Source: Thiomonas sp. | GTDB lineage: Bacteria; Pseudomonadota; Gammaproteobacteria; Burkholderiales; Burkholderiaceae | NCBI GenBank assembly: GCA_027443745.1 | Contig: DAIAZB010000446.1 | Span: 1-6,844, forward strand | Reading direction: 5' to 3' | Length of the DNA: 6,844 nt | Shown: one piece after another, positions 1 through 6,844 of the stretch | How the letters are laid out: every line of letters starts with the position of its first letter | How positions within the stretch are numbered: the stretch's first letter is position 1 | Made by a program: the position numbers and the translations under genes | The notes under the pieces: generated by a model | The model's input: the letters and a program-made list of their open reading frames with translations, nothing else | What the model was told of the DNA's origin: nothing | Databases searched by the model: none

Positions 1-1
1 G

Positions 2-868
2 CAGCACCTGGCGGACGCCCAGGCCAACGACCTTCGCATGCAGCAGCACATGCTGCACACCCAAATCCAGCAGACCGACGGGCAGCTCGCCATCGAGCAG
101 CGCCAGGTCGCCCAACTGACCGACTTGCTGCACCGTTTCGAGGTGCTGGGCACCAAGGGCTATGCCTCGGCGCTGGACATCGAGCAACAGCGCACGCAGG
201 AGCTGGATGCCGAGAGCCAAGTCAAGACGTTGACTCGGCAGCGTTCCGAAAGCGAAGAGCAGCTGAAAAGCCTCGCCGACCAGCTGGCGCAATTGCCGCT
301 CAGCACGGCAACAAAACTGAACGACCTGCACCGTCAGATCGATCAGGACGAACAGTCGCTGGCCCAGAACGAGGCGGATCGCGCCATCGTGCTACGCGCG
401 CCCGAGAATGGTGTGGTGTCGTCGGTGCTGATCAAGCCCGGTCAGGCCGCGACGCCGGGACAATCGCTGCTGGCCGTGATGCCGCGGGGCTCGCAATTGC
501 AGGCGCAATTGCTGGTGCCCAGCAGCGCCATCGGTTTCGTGCACGTGGGTACGCCGGTGGTGCTGCACTACCAGGCCTTCCCCTACGAAAAGTTCGGAGT
601 ACAGCGCGGCCGCGTGGTCAGTATGTCACGCAGTGCACTGACGCCCAGCGAGATCACCACACTGCTGGGCCAGCAACCGCCGCCCGTACCCCTGTACCGC
701 GTGCAGGTGCGCCTGGCCGCGCAGACCGTCGACGCCTACGGCAAGCCCGCGTCGCTGAAGCCGGGCATGAGCCTCGACGCGGACTTGCTGCTCGACCGGC
801 GCCGCATGATTGAGTGGATCTTCGAGCCGTTATACGGCATGGGTCGCCGCATGGAAGGGAACGGCTGA
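2..868 (+). CDS. HlyD/CvaA-family membrane fusion protein of the peptide exporter (5' end outside window)
   Basis: This is the periplasmic adaptor of a type I secretion system, which links the inner-membrane ABC exporter to an outer-membrane TolC-like channel. The frame is open from base 2, so the N-terminus and membrane anchor lie upstream; 288 residues are visible. The first 120 or so are Gln/Glu/Leu-rich with heptad character, as expected for the alpha-helical hairpin. The returning lipoyl half follows (VLRAPENGVVSSVLIKPGQ, then ATPGQSLLAVMP), then the beta-barrel (LVPSSAIGFVHVGTPVVLHY). The C-terminus contains LKPGMSLDADLLLDRRR followed by WIFEPLYGM, an ending typical of colicin V/bacteriocin secretion adaptors. 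The stop overlaps the ATG of the next gene (TGATG), which indicates translational coupling with the C39 ABC exporter. The family is clear; assignment to the CvaA branch rests on the C-terminus and the neighbour. Confidence 0.93.
   Translation, partial: QHLADAQANDLRMQQHMLHTQIQQTDGQLAIEQRQVAQLTDLLHRFEVLGTKGYASALDIEQQRTQELDAESQVKTLTRQRSESEEQLKSLADQLAQLPLSTATKLNDLHRQIDQDEQSLAQNEADRAIVLRAPENGVVSSVLIKPGQAATPGQSLLAVMPRGSQLQAQLLVPSSAIGFVHVGTPVVLHYQAFPYEKFGVQRGRVVSMSRSALTPSEITTLLGQQPPPVPLYRVQVRLAAQTVDAYGKPASLKPGMSLDADLLLDRRRMIEWIFEPLYGMGRRMEGNG
853..860 (+). promoter_or_regulatory. Ribosome binding site deciding the start of the ABC exporter
   Basis: The purine-rich stretch GGAAGGGA lies 7 bases before the ATG at 868. 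It supports that start, which overlaps the upstream stop as TGATG. An in-frame ATG 54 bases further upstream (814) would need a long overlap with the adaptor gene and adds residues that are not family-like. Confidence 0.6.
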
Positions 869-3108
869 TGGTCGCCACACTCAAGCCGGAAGCCGGCGGG
901 TCCGTAGGCGGCGCGCGGGGCGAGCCGCCCGCGCCGGACGCCGAAGCCCTGCGTCCACGCCTGCACTTCGGCGGCGGTCGTCGCCTGCCGATGATCCGTC
1001 AGAGCGAGGCCGCCGAGTGCGGCTTGGCCTGCCTGGCGATGATCGCCGGTTACCACGGCCAGCACATGGAGATGCCGGCGATGCGCCGCCGCTTCTCCCT
1101 GTCGTTGAAAGGCATCACGCTGGCACGCCTGATCGACATTGCCCAGGCCATGGGTATGGCCTGCCGTCCGCTGCGAGCGGAGCTGGACGAACTCAAGGAC
1201 GTACAGCTCCCCTGCATCCTGCACTGGGACCTGAACCACTTCGTGGTACTCCGCGAGGTGCGCAAGCGTGGCGTCGTCATTCACGATCCGGCCACGGGCG
1301 AGCGGTTGCTCCCGTTCGAGGAGGTGAGCAAGCACTTCACGGGCATCGTGGTGGAGGTCAGCAAGGGACCGGCATTTCAACGCAAGCGACCCGACCCGCC
1401 CGTCTCGTTGCGCACCCTGGCCGGATCCATCCAAGGCCTGGGGCGCGGGCTGCTGACGATCTTCGGTTTGGCCTTGGCGCTGGAACTGTTCGGCCTCCTG
1501 GCGCCGCAGTTCCTGCAGATGGTGGTCGATCAGGTCCTCGCCGACGGCGATCACGACCTGCTGACTTTCCTAGGCCTGAGCTTCCTATTGCTGATGGTAA
1601 TCCAGATCGGCGTTTCCGCACTGCGCACCTGGACGGTGCTGTGGCTCGGCACGCATTTCAGCCTCAACTGGACCGGCAATGTCTTCCAGCACCTATTGCG
1701 CCTACCGCAGTCGTACTTTCTCAAGCGCCATCTGGGTGATGTGGTGTCGCGCTTCGGCGCGATTTCCGCCATCCAGCACACGCTTACCACGCGCTTCGTG
1801 GAAGTCGTGCTCGATGGCCTGATGGCGGTGCTGACCTTGGCCGTGCTGCTGCTCTACAGCCCCCTATTGACTGGCTTTATCGTGGCAGCTGTTTTGCTCT
1901 ACGGCGCGCTGCGCATGCTTTATTACCGTGTACTTCGCGAGGCCAAGCTCGGTCAGATCAATGTGCACGCCAAGCAGCAATCGAGCTTCATGGAGGCGGT
2001 GCGCGGCGTGCAGACGCTGCGCCTGTTCAACCAGGTGCCCGCCCGTTCGGCGCGCTACCTCAACGCGACGGCGGATACCTTGAACGCCGGCGTGGCCGTG
2101 CAGCGTCTGAGCCTAGTGTTCAGCTCCATCCAAGGGCTGGCGTCCGGCGGCCAGCGCATCGCGGTGCTCTGGTTGGGGGCGTGGCTCGCGCTGCGGGGGC
2201 AATTCAGCGCAGGCATGCTGATGGCCTTCGTAGTCTACGCCGATCAGTTCAGCAGCCGCGCCTCCAGTCTGGTGGACTACGCCATCGAGCTCCGGCTGCT
2301 GCGCATCCAGGGCGACCGGCTGGCCGATATCGTGCTGACACCCACCGAAGAGCACGCGGAGGGCCTCTACGCGGGACCGCCGCCAGCACCCTCCATCCGG
2401 TTCGAGAACGTGAGCTTCCGCTACGCCGACGGCGAGGCCTGGATCCTTAAGGACTGTTCCTTCGAGGTAGCTGCTGGCGAGTCGGTGGCTATTGTTGGCC
2501 CTTCCGGATGCGGCAAAAGCACCTTGGTCCGGCTGTTGCTGGGGCTGCTCGATCCGCAAGAGGGCAAGATCACGATCGGAGGCATCGACCTCAAGCATCT
2601 GGGAAAAAACCGCTACCGCAGCATGGTCGCCAGCGTGATGCAGGACGATCAGCTCTTCGCCGGATCCATCGCGGACAACATCGCCTTCTTCGACGAGGAC
2701 GCAACCCCGGAAGCGGTGGAAGCCGCCGCGCGCCGGGCCGAACTGCACGACGACATCGTCGCCATGCCGATGGGCTATCACAGCCTGGTGGGAGACATGG
2801 GCTCAACGCTATCGGGCGGGCAGAAGCAGCGGGTGTCGCTGGCGAGGGCGCTCTATCACAAGTCGAAGATTCTGGTGCTGGATGAGGCCACCAGCCACCT
2901 TGACCTCGAACGCGAGCGGCGTATCACCGAGACCCTACAGGCGTTGAACATGACGCGTATCGTGATTGCGCACCGGCCCGAGACTATAGCCAGTGCCGAG
3001 CGAGTATTAGCGTTGACGAACGGTGAGCTACACACTTTGCCAGCCAAGACACATGCCTCGGCAGAACGCGATGCGGACATGACTTTAGCAGCTAGCGTCG
3101 TTGGATAA
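868..3108 (+). CDS. C39 peptidase-containing ABC exporter (CvaB-like), processes and exports double-glycine peptides
   Basis: Inner-membrane ABC exporter with an N-terminal cysteine protease that removes double-glycine leaders during export. From the ATG at 868 it is 746 residues, a normal full length. The C39 domain (about 40-170) holds the oxyanion Gln45 and Cys51 in QSEAAECGLACLAMIAG, His124 in DLNHFVVL and Asp140 in DPATG. The Cys-His and His-Asp spacings (73 and 16) match those I recall for CvaB (Cys32, His105, Asp121). The hydrophobic membrane domain spans about 195-475. The nucleotide-binding domain has Walker A GPSGCGKST (544-552), a Q-loop in VMQDDQLF, signature LSGGQ (648-652), Walker B ILVLDEATSHLD (Asp672, Glu673) and switch His702. 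All catalytic residues are present, so it should be an active peptidase rather than a degenerate C39-like domain as in HlyB. The likely substrate is the double-glycine precursor encoded 88 bases downstream. Confidence 0.96.
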   Translation: MVATLKPEAGGSVGGARGEPPAPDAEALRPRLHFGGGRRLPMIRQSEAAECGLACLAMIAGYHGQHMEMPAMRRRFSLSLKGITLARLIDIAQAMGMACRPLRAELDELKDVQLPCILHWDLNHFVVLREVRKRGVVIHDPATGERLLPFEEVSKHFTGIVVEVSKGPAFQRKRPDPPVSLRTLAGSIQGLGRGLLTIFGLALALELFGLLAPQFLQMVVDQVLADGDHDLLTFLGLSFLLLMVIQIGVSALRTWTVLWLGTHFSLNWTGNVFQHLLRLPQSYFLKRHLGDVVSRFGAISAIQHTLTTRFVEVVLDGLMAVLTLAVLLLYSPLLTGFIVAAVLLYGALRMLYYRVLREAKLGQINVHAKQQSSFMEAVRGVQTLRLFNQVPARSARYLNATADTLNAGVAVQRLSLVFSSIQGLASGGQRIAVLWLGAWLALRGQFSAGMLMAFVVYADQFSSRASSLVDYAIELRLLRIQGDRLADIVLTPTEEHAEGLYAGPPPAPSIRFENVSFRYADGEAWILKDCSFEVAAGESVAIVGPSGCGKSTLVRLLLGLLDPQEGKITIGGIDLKHLGKNRYRSMVASVMQDDQLFAGSIADNIAFFDEDATPEAVEAAARRAELHDDIVAMPMGYHSLVGDMGSTLSGGQKQRVSLARALYHKSKILVLDEATSHLDLERERRITETLQALNMTRIVIAHRPETIASAERVLALTNGELHTLPAKTHASAERDADMTLAASVVG

Positions 3109-3196
3109 GCAAGGTTCTTTTGGCGGCCTGACGTGCCCACAGGCTGGCTTCAGTGGTGAAAATCGAGGCACATGGAACTAAAATGAGGTAACAAAC
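3109..3196 (+). other. Intergenic gap between exporter and precursor genes
   Basis: This 88-base gap contains one weak inverted repeat (GCCTG at 3126-3130 with CAGGC about nine bases later) and no T-tract, so I see no classical terminator. No convincing promoter is visible either. Transcription of the precursor by read-through from the exporter genes is therefore the simplest reading, possibly with modulation by the weak hairpin. The 3' end of the gap holds the precursor's ribosome binding site. Confidence 0.4.
3185..3189 (+). promoter_or_regulatory. Ribosome binding site of the microcin precursor
   Basis: GAGGT lies 7 bases before the ATG at 3197, in an A-rich context (AAAATGAGGTAACAAAC). 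It fixes the start that gives a complete 15-residue leader. The later in-frame ATGs (codons 9 and 11) would destroy the leader. Confidence 0.75.
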
Positions 3197-3592
<396 letters not shown>

Positions 3593-3706
3593 TCACGGTA
3601 ATTAGATGACAGGTGGCGATATCTGGGAAACTTTTCTTTGATGAGCGACCGGAATAAGCCAGTGGCCTCATGCTCATTCATGATTTGATTTGAAGCTGCG
3701 ACGCAT

Positions 3707-3730
3707 GGAATGGCCAAGGATGGCTATTCC
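3707..3730 (+). repeat. Imperfect hairpin upstream of the immunity-gene promoter
   Basis: GGAATGGCC (3707-3715) can pair with GGCTATTCC (3722-3730) over nine positions, with one G-U pair and a six-base loop. No T-tract follows, so it is not a standard intrinsic terminator. It could be a transcript-end structure for the precursor mRNA or a protein-binding inverted repeat. Confidence 0.4.
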
Positions 3731-3762
3731 CTGAGGGACGATGAATTTGGATGGCTAATTCC
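3718..3762 (+). repeat. Direct repeat pair GGATGGCTA(A)TTCC
   Basis: GGATGGCTATTCC (3718-3730) recurs as GGATGGCTAATTCC (3749-3762), identical apart from one extra A. The starts are 31 bases apart, close to three helical turns. The second copy ends about 45 bases before the proposed -35 element, so a pair of regulator sites is possible but unproven. Confidence 0.4.
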
Positions 3763-3807
3763 AATCTACTTGATCTTACGAGGTGCGCCCAATTTGAACA
3801 GAATTTC

Positions 3808-3836
3808 TAGACACTAATCGTAATTAATGCTATATA
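3808..3836 (+). promoter_or_regulatory. Possible sigma-70-type promoter for the putative immunity gene
   Basis: TAGACA (3808-3813, one mismatch to TTGACA) is followed after 17 bases by TATATA (3831-3836), with TATAAC overlapping at 3833. The segment is locally AT-rich and would start transcription about 25 bases before the ATG at 3869. A separate promoter would let immunity be expressed independently of the toxin. Confidence 0.4.
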
Positions 3837-3856
3837 ACTTCAATAGGCGCTTAAAT

Positions 3857-3863
3857 GGGAGGT
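3857..3863 (+). promoter_or_regulatory. Ribosome binding site of the putative immunity gene
   Basis: GGGAGGT ends 5 bases before the ATG at 3869. It decides that start over the in-frame ATG at 3827, which lies inside the proposed promoter and has no such site. Confidence 0.7.
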
Positions 3864-3868
3864 TTAGT

Positions 3869-4132
3869 ATGCGCGTCTTGCGCTCACTTCGTCAGCGAAA
3901 TGATACTTTGATAACACGGCATAGACTTAACGCAAGACAATCCGTGGTGCTTCTAACGTCGATTGTAATAGCGTCTTTACTACCATTCGTCTGGCCCGAA
4001 CTATCTGCATATCGTTTCGTCATCATTGGTTGTTTTGCTGGCACTTCTGTTTTGGCCTCCCATCTATATGAGGCGAAAACAAAAAAAAACAAAAGTCCGA
4101 CCTCCCCGGAAAACCACGCCAATCTCAAGTAG
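3869..4132 (+). CDS. Small two-helix membrane protein, candidate microcin immunity protein
   Basis: I do not recognise a named family. The 87-residue product has a strongly basic N-terminus (MRVLRSLRQRNDTLITRHR), a hydrophobic helix at about 25-42 (SVVLLTSIVIASLLPFVW), a short loop (PELSAYR), a second helix at about 49-66 (FVIIGCFAGTSVLASHL) and a basic hydrophilic tail. By the positive-inside rule both ends should be cytoplasmic. Size and topology match small microcin immunity proteins; Cvi for colicin V is also a short protein with two membrane helices. It lies next to and on the same strand as the precursor and is visibly lower in GC than the exporter genes, as is common for toxin-immunity pairs. 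A run of nine A (4081-4089) in the Lys-rich tail is a possible slippage site. The immunity role is inferred from position and topology only. Confidence 0.72.
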   Translation: MRVLRSLRQRNDTLITRHRLNARQSVVLLTSIVIASLLPFVWPELSAYRFVIIGCFAGTSVLASHLYEAKTKKNKSPTSPENHANLK

Positions 4133-4480
4133 GTTAGGCGCGCCCGTGCGGTCATGCGGCTCCGACCACCTTGGTCGGTTGGAGTCGCTCGGGGGAGTGG
4201 TTCTCGTCGTGAACCGTATGAGATGCGGTGGCGAGGTGGCTTTGAAAATTCGGACGGGTCGCTAAGTGGAAACGTCGAGGGGGGCGAGTCGGTCATGGCA
4301 GGCTCTCGGGAGACCTCTGCGCATCGCTGCTGCCACAGCCGCCGTCAATCACTGACCGCTTGATCCGATGCGCGGCGATCGCAACCGATCCGTGCCGAAC
4401 AGGCAAGCAAACTCAGAGGCTTGCGCAAAGCTGAACGAGAGCGTGGCCGCACTCGACGCAGTGGATCCGCCATGATCAAC
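4133..4480 (+). other. GC-rich region without a recognisable gene
   Basis: About 350 bases hold only short open frames with no recognisable product. Near the start are two small hairpins: CCGACCA/TGGTCGG (4162-4178) and GGTTC/GAACC (4199-4215). The composition returns to high GC after the AT-rich immunity gene. Its position between that gene and an insertion-sequence end suggests remnant or rearranged DNA. I could not assign it to an intron, RNA gene or transposase. Confidence 0.4.
4162..4178 (+). terminator. Possible weak terminator hairpin after the immunity gene
   Basis: CCGACCA and TGGTCGG form a perfect seven-pair stem with a three-base loop, 30 bases after the immunity-gene stop. Only two T residues follow, so it lacks a proper U-tract. 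It may instead be a transcript-stabilising hairpin or part of a larger structured element. Confidence 0.3.
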
Positions 4481-4598
4481 CTGGTGCCTGCGTCCAGGCT
4501 GGCGCCCGTGTCCAACTAATCTGGCGCTGCTGTCCAATTTGCTTGGCGCTTGTGTCCAGTTGGTCTGGTTTTCGTGTCCAGTGGCCTGGTTTTTTGCA
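4481..4598. mobile_element. Terminal repeat array resembling one end of an IS21-family element (remnant)
   Basis: Imperfect units of the form CTGGCGCYTGTGTCCARTT recur with the GTCCA core at 4492, 4510, 4532, 4554 and 4576, i.e. spacings of 18, 22, 22 and 22 bases. A partial unit (CTGGTTTTTTGCA) ends at 4598. IS21-family ends carry several such transposase-binding repeats and terminate as TG...CA; read on the minus strand this end begins TGCAAAAAACC. No istA or istB gene and no matching opposite end is in the window, so it is a solo end or a deletion remnant. The first PAS domain of the neighbouring gene starts abruptly right after it. Confidence 0.6.
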
Positions 4599-4621
4599 AC
4601 TCGCAAGGGCGGGGGCTCGAG

Positions 4622-6844
4622 GTGCGTGGTGTCCTGCTTGACATTACTGATCGCAAGGCCACCGAGGCCAAGCTGCACCGAGTGACCCAGCTCTACGCTG
4701 CACTCAGTCAGTGCAACCAGGCCATCGTGCGCTGTTCGAGCGAGAAGGAACTTTTTCCGCAGATCTGCCGGGATGCCGTGCAGTTCGGCGGCATGAAGAT
4801 GGCGTGGATCGGAAAGGTCGATGTTGGCGCGGGGCGGGTAAGGCCCATCGCCGTGTTCGGATCCGGCATCGAGTATCTCAAGAGTATCGAGATCCACATC
4901 TCTGCGGATAGTCCGACCGGCCGCGGTCCCGTGGCTACCTCTTTGCGTGAAGCTAGGCCGATCTGGTGCCAAGACTACCAGCACGACCCGGCTACCGCGC
5001 CCTGGCATGCACGGGGCGCCCAGTACGGGTGGCGCTCGATGGCGGCACTGCCGCTGCTGCGCGATGGCGAGCCCACACGTGTATTCGCTGTCTATTCGGA
5101 TGCGAAAGATGCCTTCGACGAAGCGGCGCAGAAGCTTCTGGTTGAGATGGCGATGGACATCAGTTTCGCCATGGATCGGTTCGCCAGCGAGCGCCAGCGC
5201 AAGCGGGCCATCGAGGACCTTCGCGTCAGCGACCAGCATCTACGGACCATCATTGAAACTGAGCCGGAGTGCGTCAAAGTCGTTGACAGGCATGGCGTGC
5301 TCGTTGAGATTAATCGTGCGGGTCTGACCATGCTCGAGGCGGATTCGATCGAGTCAGCCCGCAGGCATCCTCTGGTCGACTACCTGCCACCTGGGCATCG
5401 CGCGGCATTCATGGCGCTGCACCAGCAAGTGATGAACGGCGAGAGCGGGACGCTAGAGTTCGAGTTAGTGGGCCTGAAGGGAACCCGGCGCTGGGTCGAA
5501 ACCAACGCCGCTCCCATGCGTGATGCCCAAGGCGCCGTAGTGAGCCTACTCGGCATTACCCGCGATATCACCGAACGCAAGCATGCCGAGAGTCGGATCC
5601 AGTATCTGGCCAATTACGACGCGCTCACCGGGCTGCCCAACCGCAACCTTCTTGCCGATCATGTCCAGTATGCCATCAGCCTGGTGCGGCGTGGCCATGA
5701 GAACCTGTGCGTGATGTTTGTCGACCTCGATCGCTTCAAGGACATCAACGACACGCTTGGCCACAGCTTAGGCGATGCCTTGCTGATCGAGACCGGCAAA
5801 CGCCTGCAGTCTGTCTTGCGCGATGCTGACACGGTGTCACGATTGGGCGGCGACGAATTTGTCGTTGTCCTGTCCGACACCGGCGCACAGGCGGCGGTTC
5901 ATGTTGCGGAGAAATTGCTCAGTGCCATCTCATTACCCCACCGGATCGGTCAATTTGATTTGGTCGTCACGGCGTCAATCGGGATTGCCATTTATCCGAA
6001 CGATGGCGAAGACCTTGAGACTCTGTCCCGGAGTGCCGACACCGCCATGTACCGAGCAAAACAGGAAGGTCGCAACGGCTATCGTTTTTTCACGACCGAA
6101 ATGCAAGATCGTGCGATCAGGCATATGAAATTGACCAACGAGATGCAACACGCACTTGAACTGGGGCAATTTCATTTGCACTATCAACCACAGATCGACA
6201 TCGGTAGCGGAGACGTGGTCGGTACGGAGGCTCTGCAGCGTTGGGATCACCCAGAGTTCGGCAGTCTGTCACCCGCCGAGTTCATCCCCGTCGCGGAGTA
6301 CAGCGGGCTGATCCTACCGATTGGTGAATGGGTGCTGCGTACGGCAGTGAAGCAGCTGAAGGCATGGATCGATCATGGCCTTCCGCCCATGGTCATGGCG
6401 GTGAACCTTTCCGCGGTTCAATTCCGCCATCGAAATCTGCCTGATTTGGTTCGCGAAATTCTTGCCGAAGCACGGTTGCCTTCTGAATATCTGGAGCTGG
6501 AGTTGACCGAAAGCGTGGCGATGCACGATCCCCAAGGGGCCATTTCGGTCATGGAGAGGCTCGACGAGTACGGCATCCGCATGTCGATCGACGACTTCGG
6601 TACTGGTTATTCATCACTTAGCTACCTGAAGAAATTCAGGGTGCACAAGATCAAGATCGATCAGTCCTTCATGTCTGAGATCAGCTCACGCATTGTGGAT
6701 CAAGCTATTGTGGCTGCGATCATCAGTATGTCTAAGAGCCTCGGCTTGCTGACCATTGCAGAGGGCGTGGAGACGCCCGCGCAACTGGCCTTTCTTCGCG
6801 AGCGTGGTTGCGACCAGGTGCAGGGCTATTACTACTGCAAACCG
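4622..6844 (+). CDS. 5'-truncated PAS-GAF-PAS-GGDEF-EAL c-di-GMP turnover protein (3' end outside window)
   Basis: Sensor protein that makes and/or breaks cyclic di-GMP. The frame opens at 4520, after a stop inside the repeat array; native-looking sequence begins near 4599 with the last strand of a PAS domain (VRGVLLDITDRKATEAKL). GTG at 4622, preceded by a G-rich stretch, is the start used here; the first ATG is at 4793. Numbering from 4622, a GAF-like domain spans about 20-180 and a PAS domain about 205-325, ending GITRDITERK. The GGDEF domain (about 328-490) opens with YLANYDALTGLPNR, has an RxxD inhibitory site (RDAD), and carries an intact LGGDEF (409-413). The EAL domain (from about 500) has EAL (536-538), NLSAVQF, LELTES, DDFGTGYSS, KIDQSF and EGVET, and the frame leaves the window at QGYYYCKP. 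Both active sites look functional. The missing 5' end makes expression uncertain, so it may be a pseudogene. Confidence 0.88.
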   Translation, partial: MRGVLLDITDRKATEAKLHRVTQLYAALSQCNQAIVRCSSEKELFPQICRDAVQFGGMKMAWIGKVDVGAGRVRPIAVFGSGIEYLKSIEIHISADSPTGRGPVATSLREARPIWCQDYQHDPATAPWHARGAQYGWRSMAALPLLRDGEPTRVFAVYSDAKDAFDEAAQKLLVEMAMDISFAMDRFASERQRKRAIEDLRVSDQHLRTIIETEPECVKVVDRHGVLVEINRAGLTMLEADSIESARRHPLVDYLPPGHRAAFMALHQQVMNGESGTLEFELVGLKGTRRWVETNAAPMRDAQGAVVSLLGITRDITERKHAESRIQYLANYDALTGLPNRNLLADHVQYAISLVRRGHENLCVMFVDLDRFKDINDTLGHSLGDALLIETGKRLQSVLRDADTVSRLGGDEFVVVLSDTGAQAAVHVAEKLLSAISLPHRIGQFDLVVTASIGIAIYPNDGEDLETLSRSADTAMYRAKQEGRNGYRFFTTEMQDRAIRHMKLTNEMQHALELGQFHLHYQPQIDIGSGDVVGTEALQRWDHPEFGSLSPAEFIPVAEYSGLILPIGEWVLRTAVKQLKAWIDHGLPPMVMAVNLSAVQFRHRNLPDLVREILAEARLPSEYLELELTESVAMHDPQGAISVMERLDEYGIRMSIDDFGTGYSSLSYLKKFRVHKIKIDQSFMSEISSRIVDQAIVAAIISMSKSLGLLTIAEGVETPAQLAFLRERGCDQVQGYYYCKP

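Larger units (their letters stand above)
3593..3868 (+). other. Noncoding region between the precursor and the putative immunity gene
   Basis: These 276 AT-richer bases have no supportable gene on either strand. They hold an imperfect hairpin (3707-3730), a short direct repeat (3718-3730 and 3749-3762) and a possible promoter (3808-3836), which suggests that the downstream gene has its own transcription signal. No hairpin followed by a T-run is seen directly after the precursor stop. Confidence 0.5.

Noticed and set aside
814..867. Earlier in-frame ATG for the ABC exporter
   Set aside because: It would overlap the adaptor gene by 55 bases without a good ribosome binding site. The ATG at 868 has GGAAGGGA and a TGATG overlap.
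736..1554. Long minus-strand frame under the start of the ABC exporter
   Set aside because: It has low-complexity, Gln/His/Arg-rich composition typical of an antisense shadow of a GC-rich gene, and the + strand frame has unmistakable C39 motifs.
2113..2781. Minus-strand frame under the ABC exporter ATPase domain
   Set aside because: It is a shadow of the coding strand, with no recognisable motif, and it lies opposite Walker A.
3156..3184. TAAAAT at 3179-3184 as a -10 element for the precursor gene
   Set aside because: Transcription would start at or after the ribosome binding site, and no good -35 lies 16-18 bases upstream.
4140..4300. Group II intron 5' end (GTGCG start and GGTTC...GAACC hairpin)
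   Set aside because: I cannot trace a domain V hairpin, a reverse transcriptase or a 3' boundary, so the resemblance is too weak to call.
4481..4598. CRISPR-like array
   Set aside because: The units are imperfect, directly adjacent and only 22 bases long without unique spacers; no cas genes are present. An insertion-sequence end fits better.
4349..5239. Minus-strand frame of about 296 codons across the insertion-element end and the GAF region
   Set aside because: It runs through the terminal repeats and opposite clear PAS/GAF coding sequence, and its product has no recognisable domain.

Overview
The window looks like chromosomal DNA of a GC-rich gammaproteobacterium. The transporter genes and the c-di-GMP gene are strongly GC-biased at third positions and their products read like Xanthomonadales proteins (Xanthomonas, Lysobacter, Rhodanobacter, Dyella types). 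That placement is inferred from style only and was not searched.

Region 1 (2-4132) is a compact locus for making and exporting a ribosomal peptide of the microcin V (colicin V) type. In order, all on the + strand, it holds: the C-terminal part of an HlyD/CvaA-like membrane fusion protein (2-868); a complete CvaB-like ABC exporter with an N-terminal C39 leader peptidase (868-3108), translationally coupled to it; an 88-base gap; a 131-residue precursor with a textbook 15-residue double-glycine leader (3197-3592); and, after about 280 noncoding bases with a possible promoter, an 87-residue protein with two membrane helices (3869-4132) that is the natural candidate for self-immunity. The C39 peptidase would cut the leader after Gly15 during export through the ABC channel, and the fusion protein would link that channel to an outer-membrane TolC-type duct not present here. 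The last two genes are clearly lower in GC than the exporter genes.

The precursor is the most unusual item. Its predicted mature part carries an uninterrupted run of 23 glycines encoded only by GGT/GGC, then two glycine-zipper segments with glycine at every fourth position (66-90 and 104-120). Two cysteines bracket them. I recognise no named bacteriocin with this layout.

Region 2 (4133-4598) has no gene I can support. Its first part is GC-rich with short hairpins. Its last part (4481-4598) is a set of about five 22-base imperfect repeats ending in CA, which looks like one end of an IS21-family insertion sequence. No transposase gene is visible.

Region 3 (about 4599-6844) is a large open frame without an intact 5' end, running off the window. 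It encodes the tail of a PAS domain, then GAF, PAS, GGDEF and EAL domains, i.e. a c-di-GMP turnover protein with both active sites conserved. The repeat array ends exactly where the first PAS domain is cut, so the gene was probably truncated by the insertion element or by a rearrangement using it, which placed the microcin locus beside it.
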